A stretch of 7,999 nucleotides of DNA, from positions 1 through 7,999 of the forward strand of contig JABFSD010000722.1 in NCBI GenBank assembly GCA_013140935.1. The letters are read 5' to 3'. The notes beneath the pieces are model-generated. The model did no database searches. It worked only from the letters and a program-made list of their open reading frames with translations, and had not been told where the DNA came from. Position numbers and translations under genes: made by a program. Below are positions 1 to 6,082 of this stretch, in pieces. This stretch comes from Acidobacteriota bacterium. Its GTDB lineage: Bacteria; Acidobacteriota; Blastocatellia; RBC074. The stretch's first letter is position 1. Every line of letters starts with the position of its first letter.

Positions 1-630
1 GCAATGCTCGCGGGCGCGGCGCGCTTCGCGGGCAACCTCGCCACGTTCATCGGTGAACTCGTCATCGTATTTTTCACGTTGTTCTTTTAGCTGCGCGACG
101 GCACTGAACGCATGCGCTGGCTGTTTGCGCACGCGCCTTTGCGCGCCGAACAAATCGAACAGCTTTCTATCGGCGTTTATCGCACAATCATCGCCAGCGT
201 ATACGGCGGCGTGGCTGTCGCCGTCGCGCAAGGCTCGTTGATGTCTTTGGCTTTTTGGGTTTTGGGCTTGCCTTCGCCGCTCTTGTGGGGCGTCGTCACA
301 GCCATGCTTTCGCTCGTACCACTGGTAGGTTCGGCGATGCTTTGGCTGCCTGCTGCGCTCGTGTTGATTTTCAGCGGACACTGGATCAAAGGCTTGCTGC
401 TCATCGCCTGGGGCGCGGGCGTAGTCGGTCTCGCCGACAACGTCGTGCGTCCGCTCGTGATTCACGAACAGGTGCAAATCCGCACGATTTATCTTTTCTT
501 CGCCTTGTTAGGCGGCGTGCAGGCCTTCGGCTTGCTCGGCTTGATCGCGGGGCCCGTCTTACTCGCCGTCACGCAAACACTCATCAAGTTGTTGTGGGAA
601 GAAAGCAAACTGGCTGCGACGCAAGCCTGA
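1..630 (+). pseudogene. AI-2E / PerM-family transporter, 3' part, interrupted by an in-frame TAG
   Basis: Frame 1 is open from the first base to the TGA at 628-630 except for one TAG at 88-90. Before the stop it reads GELVIVFFTLFF, and directly after it LRDGTERMRW. The AI-2E/PerM family normally has an unbroken FF-L-LRDG stretch here, so the stop sits inside a conserved membrane-to-loop turn and probably replaces a Leu or Tyr codon (TTG to TAG is one change). Downstream come hydrophobic helices and the family's typical end: VVRPLVIHEQVQI, then FFALLGGVQAFGLLGLIAGPV. The family are multi-pass inner-membrane proteins linked to export of AI-2 or to ion antiport; the substrate here is unknown. 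The 5' end lies outside the window. Restart at the ATG at 112 would give a 172-residue piece without the N-terminal helices, so function is unlikely. Family assignment is firm; a real mutation versus a sequencing error is open. Confidence 0.8.
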
Positions 631-639
631 GATGAAATC

Positions 640-1374
640 ATGAAAGCTGCCACTGCTCCCATCATCGCATCGCCCGCCGCCGCGCCACGGCAAGCCGTGT
701 TTCAAGCGCGCCAGATTTCAAAGGTCTATCGCATGGGCGAAGTCGAGGTGCATGCCTTGCGCACCGTTGACATGGATTTATTCGAAGGCGAGTTCGTCGT
801 GTTGCTGGGACCATCGGGCAGCGGCAAGTCTACGTTGCTGAACATTCTTGGCGGTTTGGACGTGCCGACCAGCGGCGAAGTCGTCTTCCGCGATCATCAT
901 CTTTCCTCCGCCGATGAACGCGAGTTGACGCGCTTTCGCCGCGAACACATCGGTTTCGTCTTTCAGTTTTACAACCTGATTCCGAGTTTGACCGCGCTCG
1001 AAAACGTAGAGCTTGTCACCGAAATCGCCGAGAGTTCGCTGCCCGCCGAAGCCATGCGTCCCGAACCGCCCGCACGCTTTCGCGCCGGATTCATCGAACG
1101 ATTGGGACTCGCGCGTTTTCTTTCGCCTGCTTCGCGCATCATTGTGCGCAACCTCGCGCGCCGTCCGATCAAGGCTGCTCTGACTTCGCTTGGCATCGCC
1201 TTCGCGGTCAGTTTGCTTGTCACGGGTTTATATCTTTACGACGACGCGATCAACCGCGTGCTCGACGTAGTCTTCGGCAACGTTTACCGCGAAGACGTGG
1301 CGGTCACGTTCAACGAACCGATGCCGGCGCGGGCGCGTTACGACATCGCGCACTTGCCTGCTGATTCTGCGTAA
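640..1374 (+). pseudogene. ABC exporter ATPase fused in frame to an internal piece of its FtsX-like permease (deletion chimera)
   Basis: The 244-residue reading frame joins two proteins. Residues 1 to about 130 are the N-terminal half of a MacB/LolD-type ATPase: [16 protein letters not shown], Walker [10 protein letters not shown] (57-65), and the Q-loop region [20 protein letters not shown] with Q109. The LSGGQ signature, Walker B, D-loop and switch His are missing. From about residue 134 ([15 protein letters not shown]) the sequence is that of the cognate permease, which normally lies in a separate ~800-residue gene: [20 protein letters not shown], a membrane helix at 180-200, then [24 protein letters not shown]. 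The join is at about nt 1030-1054. Permease homology stops at HLP (to 1359), and the last codons plus the TAA belong to the recombinase cassette read backwards. Such a product cannot hydrolyse ATP. It starts nine bases after the transporter stop, so it was probably in the same operon. Confidence 0.8.
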
Positions 1375-1423
1375 AGAAGGACTGGAGCAGCGGCCCGATG
1401 GAAGGTTCTTTCTGCGTTGTCAC
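1310..1423 (-). pseudogene. N-terminal remnant of the third tyrosine recombinase of a trio
   Basis: On the minus strand a GTG at 1423-1421 overlaps the TGA of the preceding recombinase as GTGA. It has its own AGGAGG (1430-1435), six bases upstream. The first ~20 residues, [20 protein letters not shown], resemble the start of the downstream recombinase in three-gene tyrosine-recombinase cassettes, where a PxLLxxFFxxRL stretch opens the core-binding domain. After about position 1360 the frame runs through ABC-permease sequence on the wrong strand ([14 protein letters not shown]) and stops at 1310-1312. The gene is therefore cut off at the join with the permease, leaving a 37-codon stub. The start signals and overlap are seen directly; the family call rests on a short segment and on position after an intact recombinase. 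Confidence 0.6.
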
Positions 1424-2376
1424 ATCACACCTCCTTCTTTTTCAGCATAACGCTGGAATTTTTCTGCCGCTGCGGTCAGCAGTTCCGGCGTCGCGGTCAA
1501 ATACCAGTAAGTTTCCTGCGGCCTGAGATGACCGAGGTACACCGAAAGGTTTGGGATGAGCGCCTGCACATTCACACCAAGGCGATACCATTCCCGTAAT
1601 CGCTCGACGGCAAAGGTGTGTCGCAGGCATTGCAGGCAGGGATTCCGGCTCCCATCGCGCGGCAGAATGCCCAGACGGCGGGTCAGTCGACGGAAGGAGC
1701 GCCAGACGGAAGTGTGGTCGAGCACCTTTCCATTCTCAGAGATGAAAAAGGCATCCGAGAGGGCGTTGTAACCAAGTCGCTTTCTCTGTTCTTCATAATT
1801 GCGCAGTTGTTGCGCGGCGGTCGGGTGCAAAGGCACCAGTCGTGACTTGCGGAACTTCGTTTCAACAATCCGCAGATGCGGTGGGTCTGCTGGCAGCAAT
1901 ACATCGCCGATTTTCAACCGGAGCGCCTCGCCCACACGCAATCTCGTGCTGGCCAGCAAGCCGAGCAGCGTTTGCCACAAGAGCGGACGCAATGAGCCCT
2001 GTAGCCTCATCTGCATTGCTCCTTCCAGCAGATTCTCGATTTCTCTCGGCGTGAACAGATAGGGCAACGGGCGACGAGTTGAAGCGAGCAATCGCTGGTC
2101 GGGAATTTCGGTTTCAGGAACACTGGCACGAAGGAAGGAGAGAAACCCACGCACCTGACTGAGTCGGGCGGCCTGCCCACCCGGCCCGCGCGTGGTGGAA
2201 CCGCTCGTGGCCCAGTCAAGCGCGACCTGAGTACGGATCGGGCCAGAGATATTTTGCTGGCAGAGATAGTCCACAAAATCCGTCAAGAGAATGCAGGTCG
2301 TGTGCATTCTGAATCCCAATGCTTCTCTGATGGCCAGATATGAAGCGAGACTGCGTTGCAGATTGTCTTTGTTCAT
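1420..2376 (-). CDS. Tyrosine recombinase, middle member of a recombinase-in-trio cassette
   Basis: This 318-residue site-specific recombinase has an N-terminal core-binding domain (about 1-100) and a catalytic domain (about 105-310). Visible catalytic positions are R147 (STRLRVGEAL), K174 (TKFRKSRLVPLHP), R252 (LRHTFAV), H283 (YLGHL) and the nucleophile Y292 (TYWYL). The usual His of the HxxR box is Gln (Q249, CLQCLR), which may lower activity. It would cut and rejoin DNA at specific sites through a 3'-phosphotyrosine intermediate; its target is unknown. The ATG at 2374-2376 is chosen because AGGAGG lies six bases upstream and because the TGA of the preceding recombinase overlaps it as ATGA. 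A longer frame to 2559 only reads that neighbour in the wrong frame. Both flanking genes are truncated, which matches the three overlapping genes of RIT elements. The gene itself looks complete, but the element probably is not mobile. Confidence 0.85.
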   Translation of the reverse strand: MNKDNLQRSLASYLAIREALGFRMHTTCILLTDFVDYLCQQNISGPIRTQVALDWATSGSTTRGPGGQAARLSQVRGFLSFLRASVPETEIPDQRLLASTRRPLPYLFTPREIENLLEGAMQMRLQGSLRPLLWQTLLGLLASTRLRVGEALRLKIGDVLLPADPPHLRIVETKFRKSRLVPLHPTAAQQLRNYEEQRKRLGYNALSDAFFISENGKVLDHTSVWRSFRRLTRRLGILPRDGSRNPCLQCLRHTFAVERLREWYRLGVNVQALIPNLSVYLGHLRPQETYWYLTATPELLTAAAEKFQRYAEKEGGVM

Positions 2377-2468
2377 TGCGCACCTCCTGGCCAGGGCAAA
2401 GCTACTTGTAAGAGCGCCGCCAGATCGAGTTTGGCGTAGATGCCGGTGGTCTGTAGATACTTCGTCAT
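2373..2468 (-). pseudogene. C-terminal remnant of the first recombinase of the trio
   Basis: The minus-strand frame ending in TGA at 2375-2373 reads TTGIYAKLDLAALLQVALPWPGGAQ at its C-terminus. This is the characteristic end of a tyrosine recombinase: the TT-x-IYAK segment holds the nucleophile Tyr, and a VALPWPGG tail is typical of the member that precedes the middle gene in these trios. The usual LGHRS just upstream is absent and replaced by unrelated sequence (from about 2456 up). A TGA closes the frame a further ~20 codons upstream of the ATG at 2468. Only the last ~28 codons of the gene survive. The stop overlaps the next start as ATGA, as expected for intact cassettes. Confidence 0.7.
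2383..2388 (-). promoter_or_regulatory. Ribosome binding site AGGAGG deciding the recombinase start
   Basis: AGGAGG on the minus strand, six bases before the ATG at 2376. The same hexamer with the same spacing precedes the next recombinase start (1430-1435 before the GTG at 1423). The shared arrangement supports translational coupling of the cassette and fixes the start far inside the longer open frame. Confidence 0.8.
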
Positions 2469-2870
2469 GAAATTGTTGCCATTTCTGGCAAGATATTTTT
2501 GACGAATCGCTGAAAGCCGCTCCCAGAGCGGGTTTCAGCGCAATTTGTAAGTCGTCCAACTTTTCAAAAATTACCCCTGTTTGGTTCCGGCTTGTCCGGG
2601 TTAGGACATAGGCCGAAAGTCTCTTCGGCTCAACCCTATACAGAGCTTTATCCGAAGAATCTTATTTTTAACTTGTTCCATAACAAGTTTCGTTGCGCGC
2701 CGCCTTGCTTTTCCTTCGGCCTTGCCTTGCGCCTCTTGTCAAACCCGCACCGAATCAAAGGGTTAGTCGGCCCGCCCGCCCGCCGGTATGGCTATTGCGA
2801 AGTCAACCATCTCATGCGTGCCGGCCACCGAGGCACGTCGTTCACCTAACCCAGTTTTCAAGAGTTTTGT
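2469..2870. other. Gene-free stretch between the recombinase remnant and the first TonB gene
   Basis: No convincing gene on either strand; the open frames have no recognisable domains and unnatural composition. It contains a possible structured RNA (2593-2636, listed separately), a perfect 8-bp hairpin AACTTGTT-ccat-AACAAGTT at 2670-2689 without a following T-run, and a CCCG-rich run at about 2770-2783. No strong promoter for the gene at 2871 was found. The ribosome binding site ahead of 2871 is weak (CAAGAG). Confidence 0.5.
2593..2636 (+). ncRNA. Candidate structured RNA with an H-type pseudoknot
   Basis: Three helices fit together. TGTCC (2593-2597) pairs with GGACA (2604-2608) around the loop GGGTTA. 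GCCGAA (2612-2617) pairs with TTCGGC (2624-2629) around AGTCTC. The first loop's GGGTT (2598-2602) can pair with AACCC (2632-2636) beyond the second hairpin. That is a compact two-hairpin pseudoknot ~235 bases ahead of the TonB-dependent receptor gene. It does not match any riboswitch consensus I can recall, and helices this short can arise by chance. No function is assigned. Confidence 0.25.
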
Positions 2871-3656
2871 ATGCAAACGATTACGAGCCTTATTTCCCGG
2901 CGCGCCGCGTTGGCGGTTCTTTTGTCGGGTTGGCTTTGGGCGCTGCCGCTTCACGCGGAAACCAGTCGCGGCACGGTCAGCGAGCTGGTCAGCGACGCCA
3001 CGGGCGCGGTCATTCCCAATGCCGCGATCACGCTGACCAACGCGCAAACCGGCGTCACGCGCACCACCATGTCGAACGGCAAAGGGCTTTACCGCCTTGA
3101 TGCCGTAGACCTCGGCACTCACACCGTCAAGCGCACGGCACCGAGTTTCAACACGGTCAGTAAAAGTAAGGTGACTGTCAGCGCCAATCAAATGGCGCAA
3201 ATAGACGCGACGCTCACGCCCGGCATGCAGGAAATGGCCGTAGGCGCGATCACGGGCCACACCAACCCCGATGCGAACAATGTGCCGATTGATCCGGCGA
3301 CGGCACGTTACATCGTCAATCCGACCTATACCACCGGGTTGGTGGGCAGCGTCGTGCGCACCGGCAACTTGGGACGCAACACCGAACGTTCGCCGAAAAC
3401 CAACAACTGGAACGTGAACTTCCTCAAGCGCACGCGCCTCAGCGAAGGCAAAGTCCTCGAATTCCGCGCCGAGTTCTTCAACCCCTTCAATCACCCGCAA
3501 TACACACAAGGCAGCATCAGTCCGTTCTCGCCCGGCGGCGGCACCGTCGGCTCGAATGCGGGCACGGATGTCGCGGGACGCTTCCTCAACCCCAACACCC
3601 CTAACAGCGATGGCGGCGGGCGCGTGGTGCGCTCTTCCGTCAAGCTGTTTTTTTAA
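2871..3656 (+). pseudogene. TonB-dependent (Oar-like) outer-membrane protein with large internal deletion
   Basis: The 261-residue frame has a signal peptide (RRAALAVLLSGWLWALPLHA, cleavage near residue 29). A carboxypeptidase-regulatory-like beta domain follows at about 32-120 (VSDATGAVIPNAAITLTNAQTG). From about residue 145 it is the extreme C-terminus of the same family: RTGNLGRNTERSPKTNNWNVNF, VLEFRAEFFNPFNHPQYTQ, and a final barrel strand ending in Phe (VRSSVKLFF), the usual BAM recognition end. The plug and nearly all barrel strands are absent, so about 800 or more residues of a ~1000-residue family are missing. The join is at about nt 3230-3300 and is in frame. Several positions look drifted from the family pattern as I know it (VSELV where VSGLV is usual, TAPSFN where TAPGFN is usual), as expected in a decaying copy. 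Intact homologues take up large nutrients across the outer membrane. An assembly collapse between paralogues is the main alternative. Confidence 0.75.
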
Positions 3657-3662
3657 GCAATC

Positions 3663-3701
3663 AGGTGGAGCGGGTTTGAGAACCCGCTCCACCTTTTCTT
3701 T
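3663..3701 (+). terminator. Rho-independent terminator; also a member of the GGTT/AACC palindrome family
   Basis: A perfect 14-bp stem, AGGTGGAGCGGGTT (3663-3676) with AACCCGCTCCACCT (3681-3694), and loop TGAG are followed by TTTTCTTT. It begins seven bases after the stop of the first TonB gene and ends ~15 bases before the start of the second, so it separates their transcription on the plus strand. Its design (GGTT, short loop, AACC at the apex) is shared with the repeats at 5027, 5079 and 7749. Confidence 0.85.
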
Positions 3702-3716
3702 ACACAGGAGAACGTC

Positions 3717-4832
3717 ATGACACAAGCACAGACTCGCAATCTTTTGGCAACCCTGTTGGCATTGGCTTTTTTGCCGCTTTGCGCCTTCGCCCAACAAACC
3801 ACCGGCAACATTCGCGGTTTGATTACCGACCCGACCGGCGCAGTCGTGCCGAACGCCAAGGTCATCATCCACGACAAGAAAACCAACACGTCGCTCAACA
3901 CGCAAAGCGCGAGCGGCGGCGACTATGAATTCAAGAACCTGCCCGTTGGCGATTATCAAATGACTGTCGAAGCCGGCGGATTCAAGCGGCTTATGCTTAA
4001 CGACGTGCGCGTACAACTCAATCAAACCACCGACGTCGCCGCCAAACTCGAAGTCGGCGTGCAAGGTGAGTCCGTAGAGATTTCCGCCGGCGGCATTGAG
4101 TTGGTAGACACCGCGACCACCAATCTCTCGAAAGGATTCAACGAACGGCAGGTCGTCGAACTCGCGCAGACGGCGACGGGCGCAGGCATTTACAACCTCG
4201 CGCTGATCGCGCCCAACGTCAGCAGCAGCGGCGGCGTAGGCGTAGGCACGGGCGGTTCCATCGGCGGACAGCGTCCGCGCAACAACAACTTCGTAGTGGA
4301 CGGCATAGACAACAACGACAAGTCAGTCACCGGGCCGCAGGTTTACATCTCGCCCGAAACGGTTTCCGAGTTTTCGCTGCTGTCGAATCAATACGCCGCT
4401 GAGTTTGCGCGTTCGACCGGCGGGCAATTCATCACCGTCACCAAAAGCGGCAGCAACGATTTCCACGGGACGGCTTATGCGTTCTTCCGCAATCGTCATT
4501 TGAACGCACTCGACAATCTGCAAAAGACGGCGGGCATTACGCGCTGCACGACATTGGGCGACGACAGTTGCATGCCGCGCAGCGATTACGGGCGTTTCGG
4601 ATTCAACGCGGGCGGCCCGGTTTATCTGCCGCGTTTCGGCAGCGGCGGGCCGAGCGTTTATCGCGGCAAAGACAAGCTGTTTTTCTTTTCCGGTTACGAA
4701 CGCATTCAGACCGGCGCGGCAGCGGGCGCGGGCGCGATTGATGCGCCGACGGCGGCGGGCTTCGCGGCGCTTGATCGAATACCGGGGCTGTCGGCGACGA
4801 ACCTGGCAATTTTGAATACGCCGGATGGCTGA
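3717..4832 (+). pseudogene. TonB-dependent (Oar-like) outer-membrane receptor, N-terminal third only
   Basis: The start is supported by AGGAGA six bases upstream. A signal peptide (LLATLLALAFLPLCAFA, cleavage after A25) is followed by a carboxypeptidase-regulatory-like domain (27-112, TTGNIRGLITDPTGAVVPNA), then the plug region (about 125-245: GGQRPRNNNFVVDGIDNND, TVSEFSLLSNQYAAEFARSTGG) and the first barrel strands (FHGTAYAFFRNRHLNALD, DKLFFFSGYERI). Homology ends near residue 366 ([10 protein letters not shown], nt ~4812); the next codons belong to an oxidoreductase read in another frame, giving an early TGA at 4830-4832. A full member has about 1000-1200 residues, so two thirds of the barrel is missing and it cannot form a pore. 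Intact members bind a substrate outside and pull it in using TonB energy. The substrate is unknown. Confidence 0.8.
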
Positions 4833-4975
4833 CCGAAGCCAACCATCTCGGCAACGTTGCCTATCGCGTAGGAAAAAAACTTGAATGGGATGAAGTGCAG
4901 TTGCGCGCGAAGAATGCCCCCGAAGCCGAACCGATGATTCACCGCAAATACCGCAAAGGCTGGAAACTGGTTTGA
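4808..4975 (+). pseudogene. C-terminal fragment of a Gfo/Idh/MocA-family oxidoreductase
   Basis: In the frame one base behind the TonB fragment, codons from AAT at 4808 read [20 protein letters not shown], then a GKKLEWD stretch, AKNAPEAEP, and an end in [11 protein letters not shown] before TGA (4973-4975). This is the conserved C-terminus of NAD(P)-dependent Gfo/Idh/MocA sugar oxidoreductases, whose usual form is YAGPLTE..LLGNVA..GKK.LEWD..N.PEA....R.YRKGW. Only about 55 of some 430 residues remain; the Rossmann fold and active site are missing and there is no start codon. Its stop is one base before the ATG of the next gene, so the intact oxidoreductase was probably its operon partner. In related bacteria these oxidoreductases are often Tat-exported, which would fit the tat genes downstream (inference). 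Confidence 0.75.
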
Positions 4976-4976
4976 G

Positions 4977-5984
4977 ATGAGATTACGCCTACTCAAACTT
5001 GTCTGTTGTTTTGGCATAGCACTCGGGCTGTGGGGTAGGTTCTCAACCTGCCCCATAGCAGGCGCGGCTGCTGAGACTTGGGACAGGTTGGGAACCTGTC
5101 CCACACCTCCAACGCCTGAGACCAAAGCCCTCAGCTTTTTGCAACGCGAAGTGCCCGCGTGGAAAACCAACAACGGATGTTTTTCGTGTCACAACAATGG
5201 CGACGCAGCGCGCGCTTTGTATGCAGCGTTGCGCAAAGGCATTGCTGTACCAGCCAACACGTTGGCTGAAACCAACGCCTGGTTGAGTGCGCCGCTGCGT
5301 TGGGACGAGAACAAAGGCGATCCGGGTTTCAGCGATAAGAAACTGGCGAACCTGCAATTCGCGGCGGCGCTGGCGGCAGCCATCGAAGCAAAACAAATCA
5401 ACGAAACAACTGCGTTGCAGCAAGCCGCACGCAAGTTATTGCCAAACCAAAGTACAGACGGTTCATGGGCGATTGACGCGGCGGGTACGGTGGGTTCGCC
5501 CGCGACGTGGGGTACGCCGCTGGCTACATGGATGGCGGTGGGGGTGTTGCGGCAAGCGAAGCTGAATGACGCGCAAGCTGCATTGGCAAAGGCAGAGCGT
5601 TGGCTGTCACAGATCAAGGCCAACAACATAATGAATGCTGCCACGTTGGTGTGGGCTTTCAGCGACGGAACGAATAAAGCGAAACGCGAAGAAGGCTTGC
5701 AGTGGTTACGCCGTGCGCAAACGCGCGAGGGCGGTTGGGGGCCTTATGCCGATGCGCCGCCGGAATGTTTCGACACGGCACTGGCCTTGCTGGCTTTGCA
5801 AGCGGTACGCCAACAATCAGGCGTCGTCGGTATGATTCAACGCGGCAGAGCTTATCTGATCGCGCAACAAAACAAAGACGGAAGCTGGCCGGCGACAACA
5901 CGACCTGCGGGCGGTGACAGCTATGCGCAGATGATGTCTACGACCGGATGGGCGACGTTGGCCTTGTTGGAAACGCAGGAGTGA
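4977..5984 (+). CDS. Secreted squalene-cyclase/prenyltransferase-like alpha-toroid protein with a CxxCH motif
   Basis: This 335-residue protein has a basic, hydrophobic N-terminus (MRLRLLKLVCCFGIALGL), likely a signal peptide. A CFSCH motif (C68, C71, H72) could bind one c-type haem. The rest is helical, with repeats of the squalene-hopene-cyclase type: Q158STDGSW164, Q248TREGGW254 and Q298NKDGSW304, each next to a hydrophobic helix (FDTALALLALQAV, MMSTTGWATLALL). The DXDD acid motif of true cyclases is not seen and the protein is about half their length, so a binding or redox role is more likely than cyclisation. Start: ATG one base after the oxidoreductase stop, consistent with coupled translation; the ribosome binding site is weak. 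Oddly, two palindromic repeats (5027-5059, 5079-5103) lie inside the coding region and encode W-x-R-x-x-TCP twice (19-26 and 35-42), suggesting insertions into a tolerant linker. The fold call is fairly sure; the function is unknown. Confidence 0.75.
   Translation: MRLRLLKLVCCFGIALGLWGRFSTCPIAGAAAETWDRLGTCPTPPTPETKALSFLQREVPAWKTNNGCFSCHNNGDAARALYAALRKGIAVPANTLAETNAWLSAPLRWDENKGDPGFSDKKLANLQFAAALAAAIEAKQINETTALQQAARKLLPNQSTDGSWAIDAAGTVGSPATWGTPLATWMAVGVLRQAKLNDAQAALAKAERWLSQIKANNIMNAATLVWAFSDGTNKAKREEGLQWLRRAQTREGGWGPYADAPPECFDTALALLALQAVRQQSGVVGMIQRGRAYLIAQQNKDGSWPATTRPAGGDSYAQMMSTTGWATLALLETQE
5027..5059. repeat. Palindromic repeat, copy inside the toroid gene (1)
   Basis: GCTGTGGGGTAGGTT (5027-5041), loop CTC, AACCTGCCCCATAGC (5045-5059). 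This is a 15-bp stem in which the two imperfect positions are G-U pairs in RNA. In the toroid gene's frame it encodes WGRFSTCPIA. Same family as 5079, 7749 and 3663. Confidence 0.75.
5079..5103. repeat. Palindromic repeat, copy inside the toroid gene (2)
   Basis: TGGGACAGGTT (5079-5089), loop GGG, AACCTGTCCCA (5093-5103): an 11-bp perfect stem. It is read in the same frame as the copy 20 bases upstream, encoding WDRLGTCPTP. The same peptide pattern appears on the minus strand at the copy near 7749 (WGRLPTCPTP). Confidence 0.75.
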
Positions 5985-6003
5985 AAACAAGCCAAAGACT
6001 GTC

Positions 6004-6032
6004 TTGACGGGTCAGAATCGCTCCCCTATATT
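6004..6032 (+). promoter_or_regulatory. Sigma70-type promoter for the tat genes
   Basis: TTGACG (6004-6009), a 17-base spacer, then TATATT (6027-6032). The likely start of transcription is near 6039, giving a leader of about 45 bases before the TatA start. It lies 20 bases after the toroid gene stop, so the tat genes can be transcribed independently of it. Confidence 0.7.
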
Positions 6033-6082
6033 CGCTGCCGGTTTAACCACCTCCGCAAATTTTGCAATTAAAGGAAGTAAAA

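Noticed and set aside
1355..2470. A complete insertion element with terminal inverted repeats around the recombinase
   Set aside because: I looked for matching ends near 1358 and 2456 and saw none; the outer genes are truncated, so the true ends are lost.
2377..2559. N-terminal extension of the recombinase to a start at 2559
   Set aside because: The extension reads the remnant of the preceding recombinase in the wrong frame. A strong AGGAGG and an ATGA overlap fix the start at 2376.
2760..2852. GGGTTAG (2760-2766) and CTAACCC (2846-2852) as an inverted repeat or element ends
   Set aside because: Only seven bases, 79 apart, with no duplication next to them and nothing coherent between; chance is likely.
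2763..4064. A 433-codon open frame on the minus strand
   Set aside because: It lies antisense to both TonB genes and crosses the terminator between them; its composition is Arg/Ala/Gly-rich and no domain is recognisable. The plus strand carries clear families, so this is a shadow of GC-rich codons.
6062..6082. TTG start for the TatA/B gene
   Set aside because: It would place the ribosome binding site inside the coding region and add residues that the family does not have.
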